From: VGJV01 sp964646415
GTDB lineage: Bacteria; Patescibacteriota; Minisyncoccia; UBA6257; 2-01-FULL-56-20
Length of the DNA stretch: 64,000 nt
Direction: 5' to 3'
Assembly: GCA_964646415.1 (NCBI GenBank)
Contig: CAZYEL010000004.1
Location: 1 to 64,000 of the forward strand
Each line of letters opens with the position of its first letter. The stretch's first letter is position 1. The notes beneath the pieces are model-generated. The model saw nothing but the letters and a program-made list of their open reading frames with translations, ran no database searches and had not been told where the DNA came from. The position numbers and the translations under genes are program-made. Shown here one piece after another: positions 25,558 to 34,631 of this stretch.

Positions 25558-27335
25558 TATTCGAAACCAAGCATATCCGGTTCTTTCTGCTTTAGAAAAT
25601 CCTGAAAAGGCCCTTTTTGATTGGCGAGGTCATCAAAAGTTCCTTCTTGGACAATTCTGCCCCGCTCAAAAACAAAAATCCTGTCGGTGTTTCTGAGCGT
25701 CGTCAGTCGGTGAGCAATTGTTATCGTTGTCTTATCTTTGAACAATTGCTCAATGTTTTTTTGGATTTTGAACTCGTTCGAGTTATCGAGGGCAGAAGTC
25801 GCCTCGTCGAATATCAGCAGTTCGGGAGACTTCAGTATCAATCGCGCAATGGCAAGCCGCTGTTTTTGACCGCCGCTTAGATTATTTCCATTCTCGGCAA
25901 CTCTGCCCGATAACCCTCCGAGTGAATTTTCTATCTCTTCGTACAAATTTGCCAGTTTTGCCGCTCTCACAACTTCCTCATCGCTTATATTCTCTCGCTC
26001 ACCACCATACACAATGTTACCTCGTATCGAACCCGAGAATATGTGCGCCTTCTGCGGCACATGCGCGATGCGATCCGCAATTTCCTCTCTACCCATCGTG
26101 TCTAAGTTCTTGCCGAAAATTGTTATCTTGCCGGAGTAGCCATGCACAAGCCGCAACAAAACTTTTATGAGTGTGGATTTGCCGCATCCGGACGCACCGG
26201 CTATGCCGATCTTCTCTCCGCTTTTGACAACAAAATTAATGTCTTGCAAAACCGGCGAATTTCCGTATCTGAAAAAAAGTTTGCGTACTTCTATTGCATT
26301 GGCGTTGTTTGATGCCGTTCCTTTCTTGTCCTGCGCCTGAAAAGAAATATCCCGCGGTTGATTGAGCAAGTCGTAGAGGTCATTTACCCTTATCGAACTC
26401 TCATGCGCTTCGTCGAGTATTCGGTGAATTTCGCGCAAAGGCCCCGTGATGCTCAAGAAAAGGATTGAGTACACAAGAATGTCGCCTTTGGTGATTATTC
26501 CTTGCGCCGCAAGAAAGATTGAAAGAGAAATTACAAGAACATAGAAAATCCCTTCGTTCAGGTATTTCCCGGAATCAAACAATGCCATGAAAATATGGTG
26601 CCGGATTTCCTTTTTTCGCATCACTTCGGCGACCTCTTCAACTTTCGCCACTTCCTTGTCTTCGGTATGCAACACCCGCACTGTTTCGATGCCGCCAAGC
26701 ATTTCAACAACAGTGCCGTCAATTTTTTCCTTCCCGCGCAAGAGCGCGACACGTATTCCTTTTTGCGAGGAAACCTGCCACACGATAAGAAAAAGGCCTG
26801 CGGGGATTACCAGAATCATCACAGAAGCCAACAATGGTTTCTGTGTCAGCGCTATTGCGATTGCGGCCAATGCGCTAAAGAAAACCGGAAAGAAATCGAG
26901 GAACCCGAGTTTGATAATCCTTATCACTCCCTGAATTGACCTGAAAATCCTTCCGTGCAGCGAGCCGATTTGTTGTTGGTTGATATTTGCAATATCTGTT
27001 TTCAGCAAATGCTCAATAACATGCACCGTCTGCTTTTTGTCCGTTTGCGTAGCAACGTTTTCAACAAAATATTTTCGCACGACGGTTAGAGCTTCGCGTA
27101 CAAGGACTATGCCCATAATCAATGCAATAAATGGAATCGCGATACTGAAGTTAATGTGTTCTGTGCCAACAAGCGTATCCACCAAACGCCCCAAAATAAC
27201 GGCGGGCAAGTTGGTGAGAATCCCGGTGAGAAGCATGAGAAAAGAAGCGAAAACCAGCGCGGCTTTCTCCGTCTTCTCTATAAGCCACAACGTGCGCCTA
27301 AACCCATGCAGTATCTCGGAAAATTCTTTACTCAT
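25557..27335 (-). CDS. ABC exporter, fused permease and ATPase
   Basis: The 592-residue half-transporter has six hydrophobic helices and a nucleotide-binding domain with Walker A GASGCGKST near 382, signature LSGGQKQRLAIAR near 488 and Walker B LLIFDEATSALD. Codons here are more A/T-rich than in neighbours, as in the adjacent Fic gene, suggesting that the two entered together. Substrate unknown. Confidence 0.9.
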   Translation of the reverse strand: MSKEFSEILHGFRRTLWLIEKTEKAALVFASFLMLLTGILTNLPAVILGRLVDTLVGTEHINFSIAIPFIALIMGIVLVREALTVVRKYFVENVATQTDKKQTVHVIEHLLKTDIANINQQQIGSLHGRIFRSIQGVIRIIKLGFLDFFPVFFSALAAIAIALTQKPLLASVMILVIPAGLFLIVWQVSSQKGIRVALLRGKEKIDGTVVEMLGGIETVRVLHTEDKEVAKVEEVAEVMRKKEIRHHIFMALFDSGKYLNEGIFYVLVISLSIFLAAQGIITKGDILVYSILFLSITGPLREIHRILDEAHESSIRVNDLYDLLNQPRDISFQAQDKKGTASNNANAIEVRKLFFRYGNSPVLQDINFVVKSGEKIGIAGASGCGKSTLIKVLLRLVHGYSGKITIFGKNLDTMGREEIADRIAHVPQKAHIFSGSIRGNIVYGGERENISDEEVVRAAKLANLYEEIENSLGGLSGRVAENGNNLSGGQKQRLAIARLILKSPELLIFDEATSALDNSNEFKIQKNIEQLFKDKTTITIAHRLTTLRNTDRIFVFERGRIVQEGTFDDLANQKGPFQDFLKQKEPDMLGFE

Positions 27336-27434
27336 GGTTATGCGCCGACTTCGTTTTCGAGATTGTGGATGCGGTCGTTCATAAAAGGCGATGTTAACTC
27401 ATGCGGTAAAAACCATCCGCGCTTAAAACGAAAC

Positions 27435-28625
27435 TCATTTTTTGTTCAAGAATTCAGGCACAAACCCATTTTTCTCTAAAACATAGGCGATTCCACGCAA
27501 CAGATAGTTATTAGCAAAGCCAATGGTATATATTCTCCCCTTTTCCTTAAGTGGGATCAGCATCTTTTTGTCTTTGAGCTTCTTAAGTATTCTGGATCGT
27601 TGCACTGGAGATTCCTTTCCAATTATTAACTCCAGGCCTCCCGATTTGATACTCATATCTTTACTCTTAACTATCGCCGACAGAATCTCATATTCCCGCT
27701 TTGTAATATGTTCGCGCTCAAGGGCAAAAGAAAGAACTGGCAATAAAATAGTATTGACGATATAGCTTAAATCAAGAAGTCTATCAATTTTTTCTATCTC
27801 TGCGCGCAATCCCTCAAGTACGTATGAGCACCATTCGAGTGTTTTTTCTTCCTCACCAGAATCAGCCAACGCAAGCATTTCGTAGTATCGATTCCTGTCC
27901 ATGCAAAATATGGCGGTGGGATTCAGAATCCTTCCGTTCCTTACTTGAAATCCTTGTTTAATAAGAAAAGCGTAGGTGAACATACGGATGATCCGACCGT
28001 TGCCATTATCAAAAGGATGAATCCATGCCATCCGATGGTGGGATAAAGCGATTGCGAGTAAATGGTATTGCGTATCAATTGACTGATTCACAAAATGGAT
28101 TAACTCATCGAAATATTCCGGAACTTTTACATGATCCGGCGGAACGTGTAGAGAGCGCTGAATTGAAACGTTTATCGGACGCAGACTGCCAGGATGCCTC
28201 GAACCTTCCCCCTTGGGAGGTGGAGTCAGTCCATCGACAATAATTTTATGCATCTCTGAAAGTAGCGCCCGATTAAACACAGTTTTCTTATCGACATTCT
28301 TCTCGATAAACTCAATCGCTCGTTCAATATTAAAGATTTCCCGCAATCCTTCGTCTTTCGCTTTCTTAGAAGGGTTTTCGATGATCTTTTCTACAAATTC
28401 TGCGAGTGTGGTATTGTTCCCCTCAATGCGCGCCGAACCGAGACTTTCAAACATTTGGAAAATGTCCTTGAGTTGAAAAAATACGACTCGAGGAACTGGC
28501 CCTCCAAGTTTCTTAACACGCAATTTCTCAAGCTCGATAATAGTGTTAGCAAGCCTGCTACCCCACTTAGGGTCGTAAAGCTTAAGAGGTATATCTTTAA
28601 ATTGGTTATTATTTTCAGAACTCAT
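27435..28625 (-). CDS. Fic-domain adenylyltransferase with N-terminal inhibitory motif
   Basis: The 396-residue protein carries the Fic motif HPFDNGNGRIIR near residue 204 and, near residue 63, SARIEGNN, which matches the (S/T)xxxE(G/N) inhibitory helix of class II Fic proteins. An N-terminal Fic_N-type segment and a C-terminal winged-helix-like region (residues 310-390) are also visible. Fic proteins transfer AMP or other groups to protein side chains. The gene is A/T-rich compared with its surroundings, a sign of transfer. A promoter lies just upstream. Confidence 0.9.
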   Translation of the reverse strand: MSSENNNQFKDIPLKLYDPKWGSRLANTIIELEKLRVKKLGGPVPRVVFFQLKDIFQMFESLGSARIEGNNTTLAEFVEKIIENPSKKAKDEGLREIFNIERAIEFIEKNVDKKTVFNRALLSEMHKIIVDGLTPPPKGEGSRHPGSLRPINVSIQRSLHVPPDHVKVPEYFDELIHFVNQSIDTQYHLLAIALSHHRMAWIHPFDNGNGRIIRMFTYAFLIKQGFQVRNGRILNPTAIFCMDRNRYYEMLALADSGEEEKTLEWCSYVLEGLRAEIEKIDRLLDLSYIVNTILLPVLSFALEREHITKREYEILSAIVKSKDMSIKSGGLELIIGKESPVQRSRILKKLKDKKMLIPLKEKGRIYTIGFANNYLLRGIAYVLEKNGFVPEFLNKK

Positions 28626-28639
28626 ATAAGTTATTTATC

Positions 28640-28667
28640 ATAATACACGATTCCGCCCTTTATACAA
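28640..28667 (-). promoter_or_regulatory. Promoter of the Fic gene
   Basis: TTGTAT (plus 28662-28667) and TATTAT (plus 28640-28645) are 16 bp apart on the minus strand, placing the start about 7 bases before the ATG. Confidence 0.6.
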
Positions 28668-28706
28668 AAGAGTTTCATGGCTTATGGCGCATATATTATT
28701 TAACAT

Positions 28707-29495
28707 CTATAAAACTTCATTTCCTACAGTAAGACTAAACTTCTGCGCGGCGCTCCTCCCCTGCACGACGACTTCGAGGAACCGCTTATCGCATAAGCCG
28801 GAGCTCCCCACGATAAGCGCCGATTCTCCCTCCGGCACATCTTTCAGCCGGTCATGGAACCGGAGCGCGCCAAGCTTTGTCGGCACAAAACCCCTCGCAT
28901 CGGGATGCACATCCCCGGCGATGAGCGTCGTCTTGCAATTCCCAAAGTTGTCCACGTACCAGACGGCAACGGGTGCATCGGGGAACGAGGCAATGGGAAC
29001 CGGCTCGCCAATGGTGAGCGTCGGGTGGTTCGAGAGGCAAAGCCCGATCCGTGGCAGGAAATCGAAACTCCGGAACTGGCTTTTCACGATATGCTCCGTC
29101 GTGTCCGGCGCAATGATTTCCTTCTCCGCCAAGAGCGCGGTCACCGATTCGGTGTCGAGCACGCGCACGTCCGGGCATAGCCCGAATTTTTTGACCAAAC
29201 TCAATATGAGCCCGTCCACCGCCGCAACCACAAGCGCCTTCTTATGACGGAAGTAACCGAACGGCGTCCCGTTCTTCCATTTCTTCGCCGCGCCATTCCG
29301 CGGGGCAATGTTCACGAGAATCACCCCCTCCTCCCCGCCCAGGGCGTCAAGCGCGTCGATAATATTCCCCGCCGCCTCGAGCTCATGCCCGACGCCTATA
29401 AAGTGCGGCGCGGTGCCAAAGAGGTTATATGCGCGTATCTTCTGCCTCCCTGCCGCATTGTCGTCACGTGAGTCATTTATGATGGTTATGTTCAT
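28707..29495 (-). CDS. SAM hydroxide adenosyltransferase (SAM hydrolase) family protein
   Basis: The 262-residue protein has an N-terminal domain beginning MNITIINDSRDDNAAGRQK and a C-terminal barrel with YVDNFGNCKTT near residue 180, the DxFGN block of the DUF62 family. ALIVGSSGLCDKRFLEVV is the usual C-terminal motif. The family cleaves S-adenosylmethionine to adenosine and methionine; halogenase relatives have different loops. It starts downstream of a terminator and is likely monocistronic. Confidence 0.82.
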   Translation of the reverse strand: MNITIINDSRDDNAAGRQKIRAYNLFGTAPHFIGVGHELEAAGNIIDALDALGGEEGVILVNIAPRNGAAKKWKNGTPFGYFRHKKALVVAAVDGLILSLVKKFGLCPDVRVLDTESVTALLAEKEIIAPDTTEHIVKSQFRSFDFLPRIGLCLSNHPTLTIGEPVPIASFPDAPVAVWYVDNFGNCKTTLIAGDVHPDARGFVPTKLGALRFHDRLKDVPEGESALIVGSSGLCDKRFLEVVVQGRSAAQKFSLTVGNEVL

Positions 29496-29521
29496 GGATT
29501 TGGTTATTGATTAGATTAGTT

Positions 29522-29552
29522 AAAAAGAAAAAGCCTTCGCTGAACGAAGGCT
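29522..29552 (-). terminator. Terminator after the B3/B4 gene
   Basis: AGCCTTCG (29532-29539) pairs with CGAAGGCT (29545-29552); T-rich sequence follows on the minus strand (29522-29531). It lies 200 bp after the upstream gene. Confidence 0.75.
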
Positions 29553-29706
29553 GGTACGATTTACGTTTAATTATTTCGACGAAATGGGTAAATCAGCCTC
29601 CGTGGGCGGGGGTCATCATTCGCATCATCATTGAGTTCCGCGCAATCATGCTATTGGCTTGAGTGTAGCGCAACCAAAATTAAAAGTAAATCTCACCTGC
29701 CACACT

Positions 29707-29744
29707 ACAACATTCTCACATTCTCGAGAATGTGAGAATGTTGT
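29707..29744. repeat. Perfect 38-bp palindrome
   Basis: Two 19-base arms meet at CTCGAG with no spacer. Each arm contains CATTCTC twice. It starts 9 bp after the stop of the B3/B4 gene. There is no T tract, so a protein-binding or processing site is as likely as a terminator. Confidence 0.85.
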
Positions 29745-29753
29745 GCGGAAGGT

Positions 29754-30461
29754 TTAGACTGCCATCTCCGGATTTTCCTTTTCGAGCACCTCGTACGCAC
29801 ATTGTCCGCCGCAATACTGCTCCACCAGTTCTTTTAACTCCTTCGCCGCCGCATCAACCTCCCCTCTTCCCACCGGCGGGAGCCCTTCAATCACGAGCAC
29901 CGCGTTTTTCGTGGATTCGGTGAGTTTCGTCCGCGCGGCTTCACGCCAATTCCACCGGCGGCAGAGCGCACCGACCTCGTCCTTGTAAATCACCTCGCCC
30001 GCATGCGGCGTGCGCGGCTCCTTGTCGCCCAAAAGCAGCGCGGGCGGCTCATTCGCTCCTGCGAAGGTGAGCACCACGTCGCCCCTCATGGCATTGATAT
30101 CCTCCCCACCCACGGGCAGCATGTGCTTCAGGGAAATAAAGTTGTAAACATCCACCAGATTGTTGATGTGCCGCAGGTTCCCGCCGCCCAGCACAAGCCG
30201 GTATAAGTTCTCCACCGATGACTCATGCTCCTTCGGTTTTGCGCCGAATGCCGCGTATGCCTTTCGCCACACGTCAATTTTCGGGTCTTGCGGCAGCGCT
30301 TCCGCCTGGTAACTCGCGCGAATTCGTTCCTCCTCGCCCCGCAACTTCCCCTCCACCTCCGCAAGCGCACCGCCGGCATTATTCACCTCTTTCGCCACGA
30401 CCACGCCGATGTGTAGTCCTTGAAATTTCTCAAAAACTTTATTACCTATGGATAGTTTCAT
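29754..30461 (-). CDS. Solo B3/B4-domain protein (PheRS beta-like)
   Basis: The 235-residue protein resembles the B3/B4 editing domain of phenylalanyl-tRNA synthetase beta subunit as a free-standing protein: VWRKAYAAFGAKPKEHESSVENL near residue 64 and NNLVDVYNFISLKH near 100 are family blocks. Such solo proteins may edit mischarged tRNA or bind other ligands. The C-terminal GQCAYEV end is usual. The mRNA end carries the palindrome at 29707. Confidence 0.82.
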   Translation of the reverse strand: MKLSIGNKVFEKFQGLHIGVVVAKEVNNAGGALAEVEGKLRGEEERIRASYQAEALPQDPKIDVWRKAYAAFGAKPKEHESSVENLYRLVLGGGNLRHINNLVDVYNFISLKHMLPVGGEDINAMRGDVVLTFAGANEPPALLLGDKEPRTPHAGEVIYKDEVGALCRRWNWREAARTKLTESTKNAVLVIEGLPPVGRGEVDAAAKELKELVEQYCGGQCAYEVLEKENPEMAV

Positions 30462-30522
30462 ATAAAAGTTAGATGAGTTTACTTTAGTTAGATAAAGTCA
30501 ACGAATATAATTCTTAATAATG

Positions 30523-30798
30523 CTACGCACGCGTTATAAAAATAGAGAGTGCCTTCCCAAAACTTTCCCCATTAAAATATATCTCTTCCACCACATGACT
30601 TATATACATCCCCAACCCTATGGAAAGAATTGTTGAATTCCCCATAAACAACCCGAGTAACACCGAAAACACAGCAGTCACGCTATGGTGAATCTGCCAT
30701 CCGAAAATCATAAGCGGTCTGCCGGAGAAACCGTTGTACCAAAGAAAGAACAGGAACGTGGCGACTGCCGTAGTTACTATTATGGAGAGAACCTGCAT
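30523..30798 (-). CDS. Small hypothetical membrane protein
   Basis: The 91-residue product has helices near residues 4-20, 28-48 and 52-70 and a short charged tail. It includes GWQIHHSVTAVF and YISHVVEEIYF, giving His and Glu in membrane-proximal positions, which may suggest metal or haem contacts. I do not recognise the family. It starts 16 bp before the DoxX-Nudix fusion ends on the same strand, so cotranscription is likely. Confidence 0.55.
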   Translation of the reverse strand: MQVLSIIVTTAVATFLFFLWYNGFSGRPLMIFGWQIHHSVTAVFSVLLGLFMGNSTILSIGLGMYISHVVEEIYFNGESFGKALSIFITRA

Positions 30799-30814
30799 TG
30801 GAGCGTGTGCTAGT

Positions 30815-31678
30815 TTACAGCTTTCCTTCCTTAACCAACTCCACGGCTGACTTTCCCTTCTGTACCTTCAAAACGGCTTCGGGCAAATCACGGAGCGCAT
30901 CTTTGATTCTCTCTACTTGCTTAGGGGTAGTGTTCTTTGGAATATCGTTCACCGCAAAATATCCGAACTTATCCATCTCATTGCTTATCGCGATCTCCCC
31001 GCCAACTATTTTGCAAATGAAGGAGAACTGAACGGCATTATCTTCCGGCTTGCCGTACACTCCCGCGAACTTCACTACTTCGACATCCAGCCCGGTTTCT
31101 TCCTTCGCTTCCCTCTTCACGCAGTCCCACGGCGCTTCTCCCTGTTCCATCCCGCCGCCCGGCAGATTCCACAAATCATAATCCCGCCGATGGCAGAGCA
31201 AGACTTTTTTGTTTTCGTCGAGAATTATCCCGAACGCAGCGACTTCAAATTGAGCTCTCACGGTTCTATTCTTAAGGAGCCGTGCGAGCGAATACTTGCC
31301 GGAACCGAATGCCACGAGCGCAAGCGCGGAGGAGAAGAGCACGAATACATACTCATACCCGCCGTTCGCGAGACTGAAGCCGTTCGCCGCATGCACTTTC
31401 CAAAACGCCACAAACATGATGACCGCGAGAATTATTCCCGCGTACCGCACGAAAATCCCAAGAATCATCGCGATGCCCCCAAGAAACTCCGCGTACGCCA
31501 CCACGTATGCAAGCCACGCAGGAAACCCCATTGACGCGAAACCAGTCACCACCATATTCATATCGCCGAGCTTCAGCCACCCGGCGTGCATGAATACCGC
31601 GCCCAGCGCAATACGGACAAAGAAAACTCCCAAATCGGGATTATGCAAACGATGCAACGCCCCGTGAACAGTGTTCAT
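30815..31678 (-). CDS. DoxX-Nudix fusion protein
   Basis: The 287-residue protein joins an N-terminal DoxX domain (four helices in residues 17-128, with FVRIALGAVFMHAGWLKL) to a C-terminal Nudix domain (residues 140-265). The Nudix box GGGMEQGEAPWDCVKREAKEETGL-like segment spans residues 173-195 with all core Glu and Arg residues present, so this half should be active. The combination suggests membrane-tethered hydrolysis of an oxidised or activated nucleotide. A separate Nudix gene and DoxX-like gene are adjacent at the left edge of the window. Confidence 0.88.
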   Translation of the reverse strand: MNTVHGALHRLHNPDLGVFFVRIALGAVFMHAGWLKLGDMNMVVTGFASMGFPAWLAYVVAYAEFLGGIAMILGIFVRYAGIILAVIMFVAFWKVHAANGFSLANGGYEYVFVLFSSALALVAFGSGKYSLARLLKNRTVRAQFEVAAFGIILDENKKVLLCHRRDYDLWNLPGGGMEQGEAPWDCVKREAKEETGLDVEVVKFAGVYGKPEDNAVQFSFICKIVGGEIAISNEMDKFGYFAVNDIPKNTTPKQVERIKDALRDLPEAVLKVQKGKSAVELVKEGKL

Positions 31679-31709
31679 GTGGACCCAATAATTATTTTTT
31701 GCGCCCCCG

Positions 31710-32753
31710 TTATTTTACCATGCCCCCTTTTCTGCCGGAAACTTTCCCTCCGGACTTTCTCTGCGCGGGAATAAACGTTCCCTCAAACGCCCATTTCGTG
31801 CATTGCTTAACCTCCTGTTGTGTCATAATGCCCTCCGCGAGGAGAAATTCCTCTTCCTTCACCACGCTCGTGCGATACATCTCGGGTCCGTCGGTATTGA
31901 TGGTTATGCGCACGCCGTTATCAAGGAACGTGCGGATAATCGCGCGCAATTCGTCCACGCTTTTCAAAATGTTGTTGCGCAGGTTTGAAGTGGGGCACAA
32001 TTCGAGAATGATTCCCTGCTTCGCGATTTCTTTGAGGAGCTTCTTGTCGCGCGCCGCCGCAAGCCCGTGCCCGATGCGCTGGGGCCGGATTTTTTGCACC
32101 ACGTATCTTAGCTCTTCAAGGTCACCGGTTTCCCCCGCGTGCACGGTAAGTCCCAATCCCGCTTTGCGTGCCCGCAAAAAAAGCGGCGCATGCGCCGCCA
32201 TGGAAAACGTGCGGTGGTCGGGTCCCGCGACATCAACCCCCACGATGCCGTCGTCGTGATAGCGAATCGCCTTCTCGAGCGTAATCGCATTCTGGGCGGG
32301 AGTAAACGTCCGGTCGAGGCACACGATAAGCCCGGCGCTTACCTGGGGATACTCCACCATCGCGCGCCGCATCCCCCAGAGCGCGGCAAGAATGATGAAA
32401 TCAAGGTCACGCTCCCCCGTGCGGTTCCGCTTCATCGGGCTGAACCGCAACTCCTGGAGCACCAGGTTGCACTTGCGATAGCCGCCGCCGATCACCGAAT
32501 GCACCGCCTCCTCCATCGCTTCGGGAGACGACTGGATAAGTTCGGTGAGGTGATAGTACTTCTTGTCCATCTCCTCCACGCCCCTATTTTTTTCGCTCGA
32601 GGACATCGTAATCATCTCCTCGAAATCCCAGTAGTCCTTCACGGGGAGGCGTATCCCCTGCCGGTGCGCAATCGTCCACATGATGACGGGGTCCACCGCC
32701 GCACCAAGATGGGTGTGAAGCTCCGCACGCGGCGTCATGGTTCGTTGCGTCAT
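31710..32753 (-). CDS. Adenosine deaminase family protein
   Basis: The 347-residue TIM-barrel protein has the metal ligands of the family: ELHTHLGA near residue 11, the HAGE motif near 202, an RIGHG block near 229 and TDGPEM near 286 in place of the commoner SDDP. VGVDVAGPD is the conserved substrate-pocket strand. The enzyme would convert adenosine (or a related purine nucleoside) to inosine. The TDGP variant leaves the substrate slightly open. Confidence 0.85.
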   Translation of the reverse strand: MTQRTMTPRAELHTHLGAAVDPVIMWTIAHRQGIRLPVKDYWDFEEMITMSSSEKNRGVEEMDKKYYHLTELIQSSPEAMEEAVHSVIGGGYRKCNLVLQELRFSPMKRNRTGERDLDFIILAALWGMRRAMVEYPQVSAGLIVCLDRTFTPAQNAITLEKAIRYHDDGIVGVDVAGPDHRTFSMAAHAPLFLRARKAGLGLTVHAGETGDLEELRYVVQKIRPQRIGHGLAAARDKKLLKEIAKQGIILELCPTSNLRNNILKSVDELRAIIRTFLDNGVRITINTDGPEMYRTSVVKEEEFLLAEGIMTQQEVKQCTKWAFEGTFIPAQRKSGGKVSGRKGGMVK

Positions 32754-32838
32754 AGGTCTTATATTGGGAGCAATTATAGACGATACGCGCGGGGCCGCAA
32801 GAACGTGCTCTGTGCAAATAATCGCCAGCCCTTCCCAT

Positions 32839-33495
32839 CTAGCTTATCTGCTTTTTGTGCAAATCCGAAAACAAAGAAACGGTTCTGCTGAAGTCCTTTT
32901 CGGCGACTATGAAAATCAATTCGGTGTACGTTGAAACTATTTCGGCAATGTTAATGCGGGCACGGGCGATTACCGAGACAAGAGAAAACAAGGTATTGGG
33001 TATGGTGAAATGTTTCGGGTCGAATGAAATCCCGACGGCGGCAAGATTGTGCGCGACAAATTTCGGCTTTACGCCGAAATGTTTCAATACTTTGTTCGCC
33101 ATGCCGGATGAGCACACCACGCTCAATTCGGTGGTGCTTACGGTCGTGGTGAAAAAGTCCTCGCGGGCGATGGATATTTTTTTATGAAAGGATTCAAGCT
33201 TGTCGATTGACATGTTCGCATTTTCATAGATTATTTCCGAAAGCGGGAGCTTGGTAGTGATGTTTGTTATGGCGACTTCTTGTATGAGCGGTTTTTCTTT
33301 TTTGAACTCCTTCCGGAGACGCGAAAGAGAAACCACCAAGCCGTTCACGGTTACTTGTTTTTTGGCGAGCGCCTCCACGGCGGGACGTATGCGGGACGCA
33401 TAGCCGCTCATGTTCATATAGCCGTTGGTAAGCGCGATATAGGCCTCTATTTCCCCCATCACAATATCCCGCACAATCGGTTGTATTTTTATCAT
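32839..33495 (-). CDS. Predicted regulator with ACT-like C-terminus
   Basis: The 218-residue protein has an N-terminal helical region reminiscent of a winged helix (EIEAYIALTNGYMNMSGYASRI) and a C-terminal half with ACT-like repeats (VISFD-type strands, ARARINIAEIVSTYTELIFIVAEKD, as in aspartate kinases). ACT domains bind amino acids, so an amino-acid-responsive regulator is likely. The promoter at 33503-33530 places the transcript start at about the ATG. Confidence 0.55.
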   Translation of the reverse strand: MIKIQPIVRDIVMGEIEAYIALTNGYMNMSGYASRIRPAVEALAKKQVTVNGLVVSLSRLRKEFKKEKPLIQEVAITNITTKLPLSEIIYENANMSIDKLESFHKKISIAREDFFTTTVSTTELSVVCSSGMANKVLKHFGVKPKFVAHNLAAVGISFDPKHFTIPNTLFSLVSVIARARINIAEIVSTYTELIFIVAEKDFSRTVSLFSDLHKKQIS

Positions 33496-33502
33496 ATTCG
33501 GT

Positions 33503-33530
33503 ATTCTAACAAATATTACAAAAAGTGCAA
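33503..33530 (-). promoter_or_regulatory. Promoter of the ACT-like gene, probably leaderless
   Basis: TTGCAC (plus 33525-33530) and TAGAAT (plus 33503-33508) are 16 bp apart; the ATG at 33495 lies 7 bases after the -10 box. Confidence 0.65.
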
Positions 33531-33632
33531 TCCTTGTTGTAAATGTTGAAAAACTTAACTTCTTAAAACGGAACTGCTAGGTTTGAGGCACGTTGCGAAC
33601 ACTCGCAACCGTAACCAGTCCCTTTAAAACAA

Positions 33633-34553
33633 ATGAACACTCCAAGTATCGGGTCGGTCGGCCTCACGGTCGACGCCGGCAACAAGCGCGTAAAAGTCTT
33701 GCGCACGGAAGTCTTTACTTCGATAGAAGAGGCGAAAGCCGCTTTGATTGAAGGCGTCGCCGGAAGCTGCGACGCAAAAAGACTTCTCTCGGGGAAAACC
33801 GCGCGCTTCACCGCGCGGGTAATCGGAAGTAATCTGGGCACCATTACCCCATTCCCTCTCCCCGGCGGCATAGCCGTCCAAGAAGAAGCGCGCATTCGTA
33901 CCGCTTCGGGTCTGGACGTGGTCTACGTGGGCGGCAACGCACGCGAACGACTGAACGCACAGGGCTTAGCCGAAGAACAACAGCTCTCGGCGGAAGCCAC
34001 GCGCTGGCATCCGCAATCGGCGGCGGCCTTCACTCATCCGGAAGAGGCGACTTTCGAGCGGCTCACCTCCTCCGTATCAGACGCCGACGTGGCGGAACTG
34101 GTTGCAATGTACCACCTCTGCTTTACCTCATACCTCGTCCCCCTTGATGAGGCACTCGTACGGGGTGCGGCGGCGAATTCAATCTTCTTCGTTGCGCGCA
34201 ACGGGGATGGCCGCATCATTGCTTCGGCAATCGGCGAATCCCTCCGGGTCGGGCCGCTCACGCTGCTTGAAGTTTCGGAAGAAGCTGCGCACCCGAAGTT
34301 GAGAATCAGGGGCGCAGCCTCCGGGTGCGCCAGGATGGTAATCGCCGAAGGGAGACAGTCCCTTGAACCTCCCGTAGTGGCATTCTGGGAGGCGAGAATG
34401 TGGCGGAACATTCTCGGCATGGGGCAGGCCGTTGGCCTAACCAAACTGGGCGGCGTTCTCCACCAGCACTGCACAATCGCTTCCCCCCCGGAGTTCACAA
34501 GTCTGTCGAACAAAGGCGAGTTTGGCAGTCTCGCGGTGTTTTATGCGCCGTAG
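33633..34553 (+). CDS. GNAT-like acyltransferase, family uncertain
   Basis: The 306-residue protein has an N-terminal region of about 130 residues with no clear match and a C-terminal half (residues 150-290) resembling GNAT acetyltransferases of the beta-lysine acetyltransferase type: FVARNGDGRIIASAIGES, a SEEAAHPKLRIRGAASG acetyl-CoA-like turn, then ARMWRNILGMGQAVGL and a final LHQHC block. The assignment rests on pattern only. A hairpin follows the stop. Confidence 0.45.
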   Translation: MNTPSIGSVGLTVDAGNKRVKVLRTEVFTSIEEAKAALIEGVAGSCDAKRLLSGKTARFTARVIGSNLGTITPFPLPGGIAVQEEARIRTASGLDVVYVGGNARERLNAQGLAEEQQLSAEATRWHPQSAAAFTHPEEATFERLTSSVSDADVAELVAMYHLCFTSYLVPLDEALVRGAAANSIFFVARNGDGRIIASAIGESLRVGPLTLLEVSEEAAHPKLRIRGAASGCARMVIAEGRQSLEPPVVAFWEARMWRNILGMGQAVGLTKLGGVLHQHCTIASPPEFTSLSNKGEFGSLAVFYAP

Positions 34554-34565
34554 TCAATGATTTGA

Positions 34566-34600
34566 TGGAGTCGGCCGGGTACCAACTCGTGCCGACTCCA
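34566..34600 (+). terminator. Hairpin after the GNAT-like gene
   Basis: TGGAGTCGGC (34566-34575) pairs with GCCGACTCCA (34591-34600) around 15 bases; no T run follows, so termination is only likely. Confidence 0.5.
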
Positions 34601-34631
34601 CAATCAAAAACCATGAAATATAATTAAAACA

